Part shown: positions 43,573 through 54,341 of the stretch, in pieces | How positions within the stretch are numbered: position 1 is the stretch's first letter | How the letters are laid out: each line of letters starts with the position of its first letter | NCBI GenBank assembly: GCA_024276015.1 | Contig: JAJRXZ010000022.1 | Location: 35,308 to 99,307 of the forward strand | Source: Spirochaetota bacterium | Lineage (GTDB): Bacteria; Spirochaetota; UBA4802; UBA5550 | Length of the DNA: 64,000 nt | Direction of reading: 5' to 3' | Notes under the pieces: model-generated | Databases searched by the model: none | Seen by the model: the letters and a program-made list of their open reading frames with translations, nothing else | What the model was told of the DNA's origin: nothing | Made by a program: the position numbers and the translations under genes

Positions 43573-43884
43573 TTAATTATTCACCGCTTCAAAAAATTAA
43601 TAACAAAACCAGATAAAAAATAACATTAAATTTATCAATATTTTTTTAGCCGGATGCAGGAAAAAGATCAATATTTCACAATAAAACTTCTTCATTAATT
43701 TATCACTTAATGATGTTGAACTTATACAGATTTAAGAAAAATTCATACTCTTTTTCATACGATTTTGAAATAATTTATTGAAAACATAAATTATTCGGTC
43801 CGCACAGGGTTTTATGAAAACTATCTTGACAAAGGAGTTAAAGATTATGTATCTATAGTATAATAAACTTTATGGAGTTATGTT
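43573..43884. other. 312-base divergent gap between speD and the MCP gene
   Basis: No gene seen. AT-rich; must contain promoters for both neighbours. Near the MCP gene TTGACA (43826-43831) and TATAAT (43859-43864) stand 27 bases apart, too far for one sigma-70 promoter. GGAG lies seven bases before the MCP ATG. Confidence 0.4.
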
Positions 43885-45591
43885 ATGAGTAAAATTTTTA
43901 ATACCCTGACGATCCGGAAAAAACTGATCCTGACAATTATAATCTTCATTATAACGCTGATATCTATTAGTATTTTTTCAATATATGAGCTGAAAAAAAT
44001 ACATCACAAATGGAATACCTATGAAAGAATAGTGTGGCACAAACAGCAGCACATGGTAAAAATAAGATCCCTTATGGGTTACGGAGGAGCTATTCATCAT
44101 TTTAAGAATTACGTAATGAGACGGGATGAAAAATATTATAACAGATACCAGGAACAGGCAGACAAAACTATTGCGGAAATATCCAAGTACAGACAACTGG
44201 GAATAAGCGAAAACGAAAAAAAACTCCTGAAAAAGATCGAGAAGTTAGTGGAACATTACCGAAGTATGCTGGACAGAGCCAAAGAGCTGATCTCAAAAGG
44301 ACTGCCGCCGAAGGAAATCGACCGGGCCGTTAAAATCGACGATACTCCCTATATAGAAGCATTCAACTTAATTACAGCAGAACTTGACAGCGCCACAAAA
44401 AAAACAACAGAAGAATTCAAGAACATAATCAACAGGGCGACAAACTTACTTATTATTTTAACTCCCATTGCCGTGATCATTTTCTTCATTGTAAGCCTTC
44501 TGATCGTATTTAACATAACAAAATCGATCAAAAAAATAGTTGAACGGCTCCATGATATATCCGAAGGAGAAGGGGATCTTACCCAAAATATTATAACCGA
44601 TTCTAAGGATGAACTTGGCAATCTGGCGCGGAGTTTTAATAAATTTACCGGATCTATCCGCAAGACAATTACGGATATTAAAGATATCGCCAATAACCTC
44701 GCGGCTTCTTCCACTGAGATGTCGTCATCGTTAATGACTTTTTCTGAAAACGCTCAGAATCAGGCCGCATCTGCCGAAGAGATCACCGCAACAGTTGAAG
44801 AGATGTCTGCGGGAATGGAAAATATTGCCGCAAGCGCAGACAAACAGAATAATGCCCTTAATTCGCTGATGTCGGGGATGGAAGAGCTTTCTGACATTAT
44901 TATTGAAATGGGGAAAATAATAAATCAGTCTACGACTCAAACCGAAAAGATCAACTCCGATGCAAGAGACGGCGAAGAATCGCTGAACAGAATGAATATG
45001 AGCATGCAGAAAATAAGAGACAGTTCCGAAGAGATGAGGAATATTGTTTCCATGATCAACGATATCTCCGACCAGATTAACCTTCTCTCATTAAATGCGG
45101 CGATCGAATCTGCCCGGGCAGGCGAAGCAGGAAGAGGATTCGCTGTAGTTGCCGACGAAATTGCAAAACTGGCAGACCAGACCGCGTCCAGTATAAAAGA
45201 TATTGATACATTGATCAAAGGCAATAATGACGAGATCCTGGCCGGTATGACCAATGTTGAAGATTCAATTGTCAAAATTAAAACAATAATCAGCGGAGTC
45301 GATACCATAAATAATATGATGAACAGAATTATGGAATTTATGAACAGACAGGTAGAAATGAATGAATCGGTTAACAGTGAAGCGGCCCTTGTAAAAGACC
45401 TCTCCGATCATATCAAAACCTCGACAGATGAGCAGAAAACGGCTTCAAGCGAAATTGTAAACTCCACTTCAAATATTAATGAAATGACACAGTCAAACGC
45501 AACAGGAGCCGAGGAGATGGCTGCCAATTCGGAAGAGATATCCGGTATGAGCGAAACCCTTAATTCAATAGTAAGCTTTTTTAAGGTTTGA
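43885..45591 (+). CDS. Methyl-accepting chemotaxis protein
   Basis: The 568-residue receptor has a membrane segment at residues 13-33, a periplasmic helical sensor of about 155 residues (with [18 protein letters not shown], like the four-helix CHASE/TarH type), a second membrane segment at about 190-212, a HAMP domain ([21 protein letters not shown]) and a signalling domain. The tip motif [20 protein letters not shown] and [17 protein letters not shown] are intact. Methylation helices are rich in Glu/Gln. No C-terminal CheR-binding pentapeptide is seen. The histidine pair in the sensor could bind a ligand or metal; the ligand is unknown. Confidence 0.95.
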   Translation: MSKIFNTLTIRKKLILTIIIFIITLISISIFSIYELKKIHHKWNTYERIVWHKQQHMVKIRSLMGYGGAIHHFKNYVMRRDEKYYNRYQEQADKTIAEISKYRQLGISENEKKLLKKIEKLVEHYRSMLDRAKELISKGLPPKEIDRAVKIDDTPYIEAFNLITAELDSATKKTTEEFKNIINRATNLLIILTPIAVIIFFIVSLLIVFNITKSIKKIVERLHDISEGEGDLTQNIITDSKDELGNLARSFNKFTGSIRKTITDIKDIANNLAASSTEMSSSLMTFSENAQNQAASAEEITATVEEMSAGMENIAASADKQNNALNSLMSGMEELSDIIIEMGKIINQSTTQTEKINSDARDGEESLNRMNMSMQKIRDSSEEMRNIVSMINDISDQINLLSLNAAIESARAGEAGRGFAVVADEIAKLADQTASSIKDIDTLIKGNNDEILAGMTNVEDSIVKIKTIISGVDTINNMMNRIMEFMNRQVEMNESVNSEAALVKDLSDHIKTSTDEQKTASSEIVNSTSNINEMTQSNATGAEEMAANSEEISGMSETLNSIVSFFKV

Positions 45592-45678
45592 TCAATAATA
45601 TCATTTAGGGTGTAAATTCGGAAAAATATTTTTTAAGATAGATTTTTTTATTATTTAAGTTAACTTTTAAACAATTAA

Positions 45679-48600
45679 ATGTCTGAAAAACCGGTTATTC
45701 TTTTATTTCACTGCAAAGACAAAAACAAACAGCCTGTTGAAGAAGCTTTGGGCAGCAGTGAAAATATTGATTTCAGACTTATACGCAATAACGATATAGA
45801 TAAAACGGTTTCTATTCTATCAAAGGGGAAAATATCTCTCTTAATACTGAATGCAGCCGGCTCAGGCACAAGGGGAAAGAGTATAATTAATAAAATAATT
45901 ACTGCTGCAGAAGAGGTACCTGTAATAGCAATTTCCGGAAGTGAAAAAGACCTATCAGCAGAAAAAGCTTTCGAGATCGGTTTTGAGGACTATTTTTTAA
46001 TAAAGGATTTAAACACCAGCAGCCTTTTAAGAGCCATAAGACATTCATTGATAAAAAAGGATAACCGGATTGCCGGAAAAAACAATGAGAGTCTTTTCAG
46101 AGATTTTTTCGATAATTCGCCGGTAGGTTTTCATATATTCGGGCCGGACAAATTAATAATTGATATAAATCAGGCAGAACTGGATTTAATCGGCTATGAA
46201 AAGAACGAAATAGTGGGGAAAAAAAAATGGGAAGATCTAATTATTCCCGAACATAGATCCCGTTTCAGAAAACACTGGAAAGATATATTAAATTCAAAGA
46301 CCCTTCATGATTATGAATACACACTTGTTCATAAAGAGGGCCGTCATATTGATGTCATCCTTAACGCATCTGCAAGATTTGACAAAAATAACAGGCTTAT
46401 TAACACAAGAGGAAGCGTAATAGACATTACGGAAAAAAAGCTTGTCTTAAAAAAAATAGAGGACCTGGCCCGATATCCCGATGAAAATCCCTCCCCTATA
46501 ATCAGAATAGACCTGAATGGGAATATTCTCTACTCCAACAGAGGCGCAAAAAAAATACTCAAAGCATGGCAAAGCTCCGGAAAAGAGAAAATACCAGAAA
46601 ATATCATGGACTTTGCAAAAAAAGTTTTTGCTGCCCATAAGCCGGAAGAGCTGGAAATAAAATGCGGCAAAGAAACATGTCTCCTAATGTTTTCTCCTGT
46701 GAAAAGATCCGGATATATTAATATATACGGAACATTTATCACAAAGTTGAAAGAGATTGAAAATGAACTCCTGAAATACAAAAAACAACTTGAAGAAAAG
46801 GTAATTGGAAGAACTAAAGAATTGATACATTTGAATAAACGCCTTAAAGAAGAGATCAAAGAACGCAAAGCATCCAATCTGGCAATGATGGAGAGTGAAA
46901 ATAAATTCAGAAGAATATCTTCTTCAGCGCCGGATGCAATTGCCATGATTGACGACAAAAGCAGGATCACCTTCTGGAATAAATCCGCTGAAAATATCTT
47001 CGGCTATAAGAGGGAAGAGGTAATAAACAAGAACTTTTACAAATTACTTATTCCGGACAGATACCATAAAAACCTTAAAGACGGTTTAAAACAGTTGCAT
47101 AAAACAGGAAAGGGGCCCATTGTTAACAGAAACCATGAAATAATGGCGCTTAAAAAAAGCGGAATAGAATTCCCTGTTGATATATCCGTTTCTTCTCTGA
47201 GGATCAAGGACAGATGGCACGCCATTGGGATCATCAGAGATATATCCGAAAGAAAAAAGACTGAAACAGAGATAAAAAAACTGGCAACCGTTATTGAGCA
47301 GGTTGATGAAACAATAGTAATTACCGACCTTGAAGGTACTATAGAATATGTGAATCCTTTTTTTGAGAAACATACGGGATACAGTGCTGCGGAAGCAATA
47401 GGCCAAAATCCAAGGATACTGAAAAGCGGCAAAGTAAACCCGAAAGTATACAAAGAGATGTGGGATACAATTAAATCGGGCAATATATGGAGAGGAGTCT
47501 TTATAAATAAAAAAAAGAACGGCTCAATCTACGATGAAGAGGTTATTATCTTCCCTGTTAAAGATACCGACGGTAAGATGATCAACTATGCTGCCGTTAA
47601 AAGAGACATTACCGAGAGGTTGGAATTCGAAGAACAGATCAAGAGAAGTAATGAGTTTCTTAATAATATTATCGAATCATTGACGCATCCCTTTTACGTA
47701 ATAGATGCTGAAACATACGAGATCGTACTCTCCAACAAAGCCGGGACAGGAAATAAAAATGCCGTTGGACTGAAGTGCTACGAAATGAATTTCAGGTTAA
47801 CAGAACCATGTCCAAATTTGGGACATCAATGTCCAACAATAAGAATAAAAGAAACCGGCAAACCGGTTACCATGGAATATGTGTACAGTGATGAAAATGG
47901 GAATCCGAGATACATTGAGATTTACGGATATCCAATATTTGATAGCGACGGCAATGTTGTCCAGATTATTGAGTATACACTTGACATAACAGACAGAAAA
48001 ATGTATGAAAAGGAACTGGTCAAGCTTTCCAGCGCGGTTAACCAGAGTTTAAACATTATAGTAATAACGGATCTGAACTACATTATAGAATATGTGAATC
48101 CGAAGTTTACCGAAATAACAGGATTTACGCCCGAAGAGGCTATCGGCAAAAGCGCTTTTATTCTGGAAAAAAGAAGCGAAGCCGATAAGAAAGAATTCTG
48201 GGAAAAAATACGCAATCACGGAGAATGGCAGGGTGAATTTTACAATAAAAAGAAAAACGGAGAATGCTACTGGGAATTTGCAACTGTAACATCCATAAAA
48301 AATCAAGAGGGAGAAACCGTAAATTATCTTAAAGTAGGCGTTGATATAACAAAACGAAAACATGGAGAATGGGAACTGGAAAAAGCAAAGATCGAAGCTG
48401 AGAATGCAAGCAGAATTAAAAGCGAATTCCTGGCAAATATGAGCCATGAGATAAGAACTCCTATGAACAGTATTCTCGGTTTTTTGAACTTATTAAAAAA
48501 CACTCATCTTGACAAAAAACAGATCAATTATATCAATATTATTACGGAAAGTTCCAATTCTCTTCTTGAATTGATAAACGATATCCTCGATCTCTCAAAG

Positions 48601-50268
48601 ATAGAAAGCGGGAAACTCGAAGTTGATAACATTGAATTTGACCCTCATAAAGAATTTGAAATAATATACAACCTCTTTACAATCAAAGCCTCCGACAAAA
48701 ACATCGAACTTATTAAATTTATCGACCCTGATATTCCTCAGATCATTATTGGGGATCCCATGAGAATAAAACAGATACTGATCAATCTCATAGGGAATGC
48801 AATAAAGTTTACTGATGAAAATGGTTTTGTATATATCGATATTAAAGTAATCAGCTCTGATGAAAATAGCTGTATTATCAATTTCAGCGTATCGGATACC
48901 GGAATTGGAATATCAAAGGATAAGCAAAAAATTATATTCGAATCTTTTTCGCAGGGTGACAGCTCTGTTACAAGAAAATACGGCGGTACAGGTCTTGGCC
49001 TTGCCATTTCGTCTAACCTTGTAAAACTAATGGGAGGCGAATTAAAGGTTGAAAGTGGAAGCGGAAAGGGAAGCAGATTTTACTTTAATATTAAATTTCC
49101 TATTGTAAGGAAAAGGAAACCTTTATTAATAAAGAACAGATACGGGCCTATCTATATCCTCACACAGGGCCATACCGCTCGGACCAAACCTCATATGGAT
49201 CTGCTCATCAGGTATGTTAAGTCCTTTAAAATAGAAACAGAGATCATTACCGATTACAGCCAACTTGATAATGTGCCGGAGATGAGTACCCTCTTTCTTT
49301 TCCTCACTGAAAGCGAGGCTGAAAACATAAATCTGCGTTTATCTCTCCATAAATTATCTTTTATAATAGTAATGAAAGAAAAAGATAAATATTTGCTGAG
49401 AACCGATATCTATGAAAAGATAAAAATTTTGTATCTGCCTGTAAACGCATGGGAGATCATTAATATTTTGAATGATGAAGAACCTCCTCCATATAAAGAT
49501 GATAACAAATTTGCAACAAAAAAACCGACTTACGATTTCAAAGTACTTGTTGCCGAGGATAACGAAACAAACCGGGAATTAATAAAAATAATGCTGGAGG
49601 AGAGGGGAATCGAAGCGGATACTGCAGATAACGGTCTTGAAGCTCTGCAAAAGTTCAAGATATCTCAATATGATCTCATACTGATGGATATGAACATGCC
49701 TGAGATGAACGGAAAAGATACTGCAAGAAAAATGAGAGAGTTTGAAAAAAAGAACGGCAGAGAAAGAACTCCAATAATAGCCTTTACGGCTCATACTCTG
49801 AATAATATCGGGAAGGATTTGGCAAATTTCGGGATGGATGATCATATAACCAAACCTGTTGCATCTGAGAAGCTCAATGCAATATTGACAGAATATCTGA
49901 TAAATGGAAAAAATCAAAACAAAAAATACGGCACAGCCGAATCGGAAATAAAGAACAGCATAACCGAAACCACAAAAATTCTTGGCATCAGGGATGAAAT
50001 AGTTGAAAAGCTAATTATAAAATTTTTAGAAAAATCCCAAGAATACGTCAGTGAGATCTCCGCTGCCATAGCCGATTCGGACTTTGAAGGAATTGCCTCG
50101 GCTTTGCACAGACTGAAGGGAGCGGTTCTGAACTTGAGACTGGACAGACTTATTCATCTGACCTCTGATATGGAGAAAGAAGCCGGCAGAAAAAATATTA
50201 ACGCATGTAAAAAGAACATTAAATCTATTGTTAACGAGATCAACCGATTAAAGAGTATATTAAAATAA
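45679..50268 (+). CDS. Multi-PAS hybrid histidine kinase with REC and Hpt domains
   Basis: The 1529-residue protein appears cytosolic, with no membrane segment seen. Order: a receiver-like domain (1-120) with Asn58 where the phospho-Asp should be; about six PAS domains (roughly 140-255, 262-365, 406-525, 530-655, 660-770, 775-900) with a coiled coil before the third; HisKA with His923 in MSHEIRTPMNSILGF; HATPase (GNAIKFTDE, DTGIGISKDK, GGTGLGLAIS); a second degenerate receiver-like insert (1140-1265); an intact receiver with Asp1337 in LILMDMNMPEMNG; and an Hpt domain with His1477 in ALHRLKGAV. The fifth PAS has a Cys/His cluster (PCPNLGHQCPTIR). It is followed by a REC-HD-GYP gene, its probable output partner. 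Confidence 0.93.
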   Translation: MSEKPVILLFHCKDKNKQPVEEALGSSENIDFRLIRNNDIDKTVSILSKGKISLLILNAAGSGTRGKSIINKIITAAEEVPVIAISGSEKDLSAEKAFEIGFEDYFLIKDLNTSSLLRAIRHSLIKKDNRIAGKNNESLFRDFFDNSPVGFHIFGPDKLIIDINQAELDLIGYEKNEIVGKKKWEDLIIPEHRSRFRKHWKDILNSKTLHDYEYTLVHKEGRHIDVILNASARFDKNNRLINTRGSVIDITEKKLVLKKIEDLARYPDENPSPIIRIDLNGNILYSNRGAKKILKAWQSSGKEKIPENIMDFAKKVFAAHKPEELEIKCGKETCLLMFSPVKRSGYINIYGTFITKLKEIENELLKYKKQLEEKVIGRTKELIHLNKRLKEEIKERKASNLAMMESENKFRRISSSAPDAIAMIDDKSRITFWNKSAENIFGYKREEVINKNFYKLLIPDRYHKNLKDGLKQLHKTGKGPIVNRNHEIMALKKSGIEFPVDISVSSLRIKDRWHAIGIIRDISERKKTETEIKKLATVIEQVDETIVITDLEGTIEYVNPFFEKHTGYSAAEAIGQNPRILKSGKVNPKVYKEMWDTIKSGNIWRGVFINKKKNGSIYDEEVIIFPVKDTDGKMINYAAVKRDITERLEFEEQIKRSNEFLNNIIESLTHPFYVIDAETYEIVLSNKAGTGNKNAVGLKCYEMNFRLTEPCPNLGHQCPTIRIKETGKPVTMEYVYSDENGNPRYIEIYGYPIFDSDGNVVQIIEYTLDITDRKMYEKELVKLSSAVNQSLNIIVITDLNYIIEYVNPKFTEITGFTPEEAIGKSAFILEKRSEADKKEFWEKIRNHGEWQGEFYNKKKNGECYWEFATVTSIKNQEGETVNYLKVGVDITKRKHGEWELEKAKIEAENASRIKSEFLANMSHEIRTPMNSILGFLNLLKNTHLDKKQINYINIITESSNSLLELINDILDLSKIESGKLEVDNIEFDPHKEFEIIYNLFTIKASDKNIELIKFIDPDIPQIIIGDPMRIKQILINLIGNAIKFTDENGFVYIDIKVISSDENSCIINFSVSDTGIGISKDKQKIIFESFSQGDSSVTRKYGGTGLGLAISSNLVKLMGGELKVESGSGKGSRFYFNIKFPIVRKRKPLLIKNRYGPIYILTQGHTARTKPHMDLLIRYVKSFKIETEIITDYSQLDNVPEMSTLFLFLTESEAENINLRLSLHKLSFIIVMKEKDKYLLRTDIYEKIKILYLPVNAWEIINILNDEEPPPYKDDNKFATKKPTYDFKVLVAEDNETNRELIKIMLEERGIEADTADNGLEALQKFKISQYDLILMDMNMPEMNGKDTARKMREFEKKNGRERTPIIAFTAHTLNNIGKDLANFGMDDHITKPVASEKLNAILTEYLINGKNQNKKYGTAESEIKNSITETTKILGIRDEIVEKLIIKFLEKSQEYVSEISAAIADSDFEGIASALHRLKGAVLNLRLDRLIHLTSDMEKEAGRKNINACKKNIKSIVNEINRLKSILK

Positions 50269-50285
50269 TTACCGGTGACTAATTT

Positions 50286-51332
50286 ATGAAAAAAGAACTT
50301 AACATAATTTCAGTTGACGATGATGAAATAAATCTGATACTCATAGAAGAACTGGGACAGGAGATTGGCCTTAATATCCGAAGTTTCATCAATCCTCTGG
50401 AAGCGCTCTCCCATGCGGAACACAATGTTGTCGATATAGTGCTTGTGGATTATATGATGCCTGAAATGAACGGCATTGAGTTTATCAAAGAGATAAGAGA
50501 TCTGTATTCGGAGATCCCTGTTGTAATGATCACAGCCGTTACAAGCGACGAGGATCTGAAACTTGCCGCGTTAAAGGCCGGCGCTACGGAATTTCTGAAC
50601 AAGCCCCTTAATGGGTCCGAGTTCAAAGCCCGCATGGAAAACCTGATAAACATAAGATCATTTCAGATAATGATGAAAGACAGGGCCAAATTCCTTAAAA
50701 AGAAGGTTGAACTGGCAACAGCAGATATATTGAGCAGAGAAATTGAAACGCTGGAAGTTCTCGGCACTGCTGCGGAATACAAGGATCCGGAAACGGCCGA
50801 ACATATTGAAAGAGTAGCGCACTATTCGAAACTCATGGGCGAGGCCATGGGAATGAGCAGCGACGATACCCACGTTCTCTTCTATGCGTCTCCTTTTCAT
50901 GACATCGGTAAAATCGGGATACCGGACTCAATACTTCTGAAGCCCGGAAAGCTGGACAGCAAAGAGTGGCAAATAATGAAAACCCACGCTAAAATCGGCT
51001 ATGATATAATGTCCAATAAAAAAAGCAAGTTCCTTCAGGCCGGTTCGATTATTGCGCTTAATCACCATGAAAAATATGACGGAAGCGGATACCCGAGATC
51101 ACTAAAGGGAGATGAAATTCCTCTGATCGGGAGAATTGTTGCAGTTGCCGATGTTTTTGACGCGCTCAATTCCATAAGACCATATAAGGAAGAATGGAAT
51201 GTTGAAAAATCGCTGGATTATATAAAAAATGAAAGAGGCGCCCATTTCGACCCCGAAATTGTTGATGCATTCTTTGACAATATTGATGAAGTTATAGGCA
51301 TATATAATTCTATAAAAGATCAAAAAGAATAA
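50286..51332 (+). CDS. Response regulator with HD-GYP domain
   Basis: The 348-residue protein has an N-terminal receiver (acidic SVDDDEINL, phospho-acceptor Asp55 in VLVDYMMPEMNG, KPLNGSEF), a helical linker at about 130-150, and an HD-GYP domain: the HD pair in FHDIGKIGIPDSILLKPGKL, then NHHEKYDGSGYPRSLKGDEI and VAVADVFDALNSIRPYK. All metal ligands and the GYP motif are present, so c-di-GMP hydrolysis is likely. It begins 17 bases after the hybrid kinase and probably receives phosphate from its Hpt domain. Confidence 0.95.
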   Translation: MKKELNIISVDDDEINLILIEELGQEIGLNIRSFINPLEALSHAEHNVVDIVLVDYMMPEMNGIEFIKEIRDLYSEIPVVMITAVTSDEDLKLAALKAGATEFLNKPLNGSEFKARMENLINIRSFQIMMKDRAKFLKKKVELATADILSREIETLEVLGTAAEYKDPETAEHIERVAHYSKLMGEAMGMSSDDTHVLFYASPFHDIGKIGIPDSILLKPGKLDSKEWQIMKTHAKIGYDIMSNKKSKFLQAGSIIALNHHEKYDGSGYPRSLKGDEIPLIGRIVAVADVFDALNSIRPYKEEWNVEKSLDYIKNERGAHFDPEIVDAFFDNIDEVIGIYNSIKDQKE

Positions 51333-52669
51333 AAAGAACTTTTAAGTTCACTCATGAATTTTGCCGGCGTACCGTCATCATTTTCATGTGAAATAATATA
51401 TAATCTCTCCCTGGCTCTTGTTAAAGCAACATAGAACAGCCTTCTCTCCTCTTCAAGACCGGAGGTCCTTTCCGGAATTATCATGTCAGAAACTCCTGCA
51501 ATAATTACCGCATCAAATTCCAGCCCCTTTGACGAATGCATGGTCAAAAACTCAACGTTATTCAACCCGTGTAAGGGAATATCAATATTATTCATAATAT
51601 AATCCCCCTGCCAGTTATTTCTGTAAAGAACCGCAACATGAGAAGCGGTTTTTTCTTCTTCCGACAAAATAGTATGAATAATATCTGTCTCTTCGTTAAA
51701 ATCGGCTGCACTGTAAAACCGGAGAGTTCCGCCTCTCCCCTTGAAGGATCTTAACGACTTTCTTGTTCTGATCCGGTTTCGCTTTATAAATCTGTTTGAA
51801 AGACGCACTATCTCTCTTCTTGACCTGTAATTGATCTTTAATCTGTGAATTTTTGCAGAGGGAAAATATTTTCTAATATTTACAATATATTCTATGCGGG
51901 CCATTCTGAAACCGTAAATGGACTGCCAATCGTCTCCAACAGCGAATAGATTAGGATTCACCTTCGGAAGGATCTGTTTCAACAGTTCAAAATTATCATC
52001 CGATGTATCCTGAAATTCATCAACCAGTATATATTTATACCGACCCATCGTTTTCATTCTTATATTATGATCCTTTTTGAGCATTTCAATTGTAAAACCT
52101 ATCATGTCGGTAAAATCGATCATATTGAGCGATCTTTTTTTGCTGCCGTATTCTTCCCTGATCTCATTAAAAACTTCAATCATCCCCGACCTCTTTAAAC
52201 TCTCCACTGCTTGCTTATTCAGATTATCAAAGTTGTTTATAAAATCGAAGGCAATACTCATTGGCAGGCCCTTCAACGCATTGATTTTCTTTTCAAGAAT
52301 TTCCGAATATATCCTGTTTCTGATACTTTCATCTATAACGGCTGGAAAATGACCAAAAGAAAAGCGCTTGATAAAAACTTCACTATTTTCCTTTAAAAAG
52401 GAGAGACAAAAAGAATGAAACGTTCCCGAATTAATGCCGGAAGCTCTGCTGCCGATAGAATCTTTAACCCTTTCCTTGATCTCAATTGCGGCTTTACGGC
52501 TGAATGTCAAAATTAATATCTCATTGTCCCGGCACAAGGAACTGTTAATAATATTCTTTACCTTTTCAACGAGAGTGCGTGTTTTGCCCGTACCGGCGCC
52601 GGCCAGCACAAGATTAATACCCTCATCGGGCAGAGACGCTTTATACTGTTCTCTGTTCAAATCGTACAT
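51320..52669 (-). CDS. Compact UvrD/Rep-type helicase
   Basis: The 449-residue superfamily 1A protein contains the Q motif LNREQYKASL, Walker A LVLAGAGTGKTRTLVEKV, ILTFSRKAAIEIKERV, Walker B ILVDEFQDTSDDNFELL, VGDDWQSIYGFR, INYRSRREIVRLSNRF, TMHSSKGLEFDAVII and FYVALTRARERLYIIS. It is about 200 residues shorter than Rep or UvrD, with reduced 1B and 2B regions. I chose the ATG at 52669 just before the Q motif; a longer frame to 52747 would begin inside the upstream gene. Its end overlaps the convergent HD-GYP gene by 13 bases. The role in repair or replication is not clear. Confidence 0.88.
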   Translation of the reverse strand: MYDLNREQYKASLPDEGINLVLAGAGTGKTRTLVEKVKNIINSSLCRDNEILILTFSRKAAIEIKERVKDSIGSRASGINSGTFHSFCLSFLKENSEVFIKRFSFGHFPAVIDESIRNRIYSEILEKKINALKGLPMSIAFDFINNFDNLNKQAVESLKRSGMIEVFNEIREEYGSKKRSLNMIDFTDMIGFTIEMLKKDHNIRMKTMGRYKYILVDEFQDTSDDNFELLKQILPKVNPNLFAVGDDWQSIYGFRMARIEYIVNIRKYFPSAKIHRLKINYRSRREIVRLSNRFIKRNRIRTRKSLRSFKGRGGTLRFYSAADFNEETDIIHTILSEEEKTASHVAVLYRNNWQGDYIMNNIDIPLHGLNNVEFLTMHSSKGLEFDAVIIAGVSDMIIPERTSGLEEERRLFYVALTRARERLYIISHENDDGTPAKFMSELKSSFYSF

Positions 52670-52730
52670 ACTATTTATACGATTGTAACCGTATATATGG
52701 AAACTTTTTTTCAGGGGAAGAGGAAAAGGG

Positions 52731-54296
52731 CTATGCCCATTTAACAAAAAAACGGTTATTCTTTACACCTGTAACCAAGCATCTATTCTCAATGAGCCCC
52801 TTTAATTCCTGTTCAACCGTACTGCTGCTATGGCCGGTCTTTTTTGTAATATATTTTACTAAAATATTAATATTGTCCTTTTCATTTTTGCATACTGTGT
52901 CAGGATAATTTTCAATAATTCTGCCCAGTATAAGGTCTTTTGCAAAGATAAAAGTTCTTTGCTCCTTTACTATCTGTTCCTCTCTGCCGGAAATTTTTTC
53001 GCCTCTGTTATACTGTTCGATTATTGACTTAACATAATTATCAATGCCTTCTCTGAAACTATTAACAATTTTCAGCAGTTCCTTATGCGGCATTGCAAGG
53101 GATTCTGAAACGGCATTTTTTGAATTGTACTCGTCCCAGTTGTTGGAAAGAATTCTTATGCCATACTCACGGCACTTCTCTCTCACCTCTGTTCCGGGGA
53201 AGGGCGAAAGTAAATGATAACCGTAATTTGAGCTGAGGCTTTTCGAAAGAGCAAGTGTTTCCTTTACAGTTTCCGGAGTCTCGCCCGGAAGGCCCAGTAT
53301 ATAAGAAGTCATCGGCTCAATGCCGGCTTCTCTGCATAACCGGACCGCATTTCTGCACATACTGATATCCGTTTTTTTGTTTATTCTATCCAATATTTGC
53401 TGGTTGCCGCTTTCAATTCCAAAACATAAAGTAGTACATCCTGCCTTTTTAAGGGCCTCAAGCAGTTCGCCCGATACCGTATCAACTCTTGCAAAAGCGG
53501 TCCACTTGTGCTTGATCCCCCTTCTATTAATCTCACGGCATATCTCAATACACCTTTTTTTATTTGACGTAAAAAGATCATCGGCAATATTTATCTGCTT
53601 TGTCCCGATCTTTGACAGAGCTTCAAATTCATCAACAACTCTGGTTACATTATAGTACCTGATCTTCTGCCCTCCCATCTTTCTGCCGGCGCAAAAAACG
53701 CATTTATAGGGGCATCCCCGTGATGTTATCATATTGACGGGCAGTCCCAGCGCTTTATACTTGCTCACCTCGACCAGGCTTATATCCTGACCGGGCAATA
53801 CGTTTATATCTTCGATCAACGGTCTGTCTTTGTTGTGAACAATCTTACCCTTAGTACGGTATGAAATACCCTGAATTTCGGAACACGCTTCGATATTAGG
53901 AGCCTCCGCAAGTTCTGACAGAGTCAATTCTCCTTCGCCCCTCACAATAAAATCTATATGGCTGTTTTCTTTTAAAATATTATCCGCATCAAAAGTTACA
54001 TGGGGGCCGCCCATTATTGTGACAATGTCTTTATCTGCTTTTTTATATTGGAATAAAATTTTAAGAGCCGCATTTACATTCATGGTAGCGGCTGTTGCTC
54101 CGACAAAAACCGGTTTAAAGGTTTTAACTTTTTCTATTACTCTTTCAAATGAATAGGGCCTTATAACATAATCTTCTATGATCACATGATTTTTTTCTTT
54201 CTTTAAATATGCTCCAAGACTCATAAGTCCCAGAGGCGGAGAGGGATAATCCTCCAAAGGATAGGGGGGATTTACCAGAATAATCTTCTTCATCAT
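52731..54296 (-). CDS. B12-binding radical SAM protein
   Basis: The 521-residue protein has an N-terminal cobalamin-binding domain (IILVNPPYPLEDYPSPPLGL, FVGATAATMNVNAAL, IMGGPHVTFDADNIL, VRGEGELTL) and a radical SAM domain with the cluster ligands in CPYKCVFC, then ADDLFTSNKKR and CFGIESGNQQILDRI. The C-terminal 100 residues are unrelated and may hold a small winged helix (GHSSSTVEQELKGLIENR). Such proteins often methylate or rearrange lipids or small molecules; the substrate is unknown. It is 61 bases upstream of the helicase gene. Confidence 0.9.
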   Translation of the reverse strand: MMKKIILVNPPYPLEDYPSPPLGLMSLGAYLKKEKNHVIIEDYVIRPYSFERVIEKVKTFKPVFVGATAATMNVNAALKILFQYKKADKDIVTIMGGPHVTFDADNILKENSHIDFIVRGEGELTLSELAEAPNIEACSEIQGISYRTKGKIVHNKDRPLIEDINVLPGQDISLVEVSKYKALGLPVNMITSRGCPYKCVFCAGRKMGGQKIRYYNVTRVVDEFEALSKIGTKQINIADDLFTSNKKRCIEICREINRRGIKHKWTAFARVDTVSGELLEALKKAGCTTLCFGIESGNQQILDRINKKTDISMCRNAVRLCREAGIEPMTSYILGLPGETPETVKETLALSKSLSSNYGYHLLSPFPGTEVREKCREYGIRILSNNWDEYNSKNAVSESLAMPHKELLKIVNSFREGIDNYVKSIIEQYNRGEKISGREEQIVKEQRTFIFAKDLILGRIIENYPDTVCKNEKDNINILVKYITKKTGHSSSTVEQELKGLIENRCLVTGVKNNRFFVKWA

Positions 54297-54341
54297 AAAT
54301 CGAAATTATTATTATATTTTACAGAGTCAAGCAATATGTAA

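Noticed and set aside
43826..43864. TTGACA and TATAAT upstream of the MCP gene as a sigma-70 promoter
   Set aside because: The spacing is 27 bases instead of 16-18, so the two elements cannot belong to one promoter; TAAA-N15 upstream of the same place matches sigma-28 at only four of eight -10 positions.
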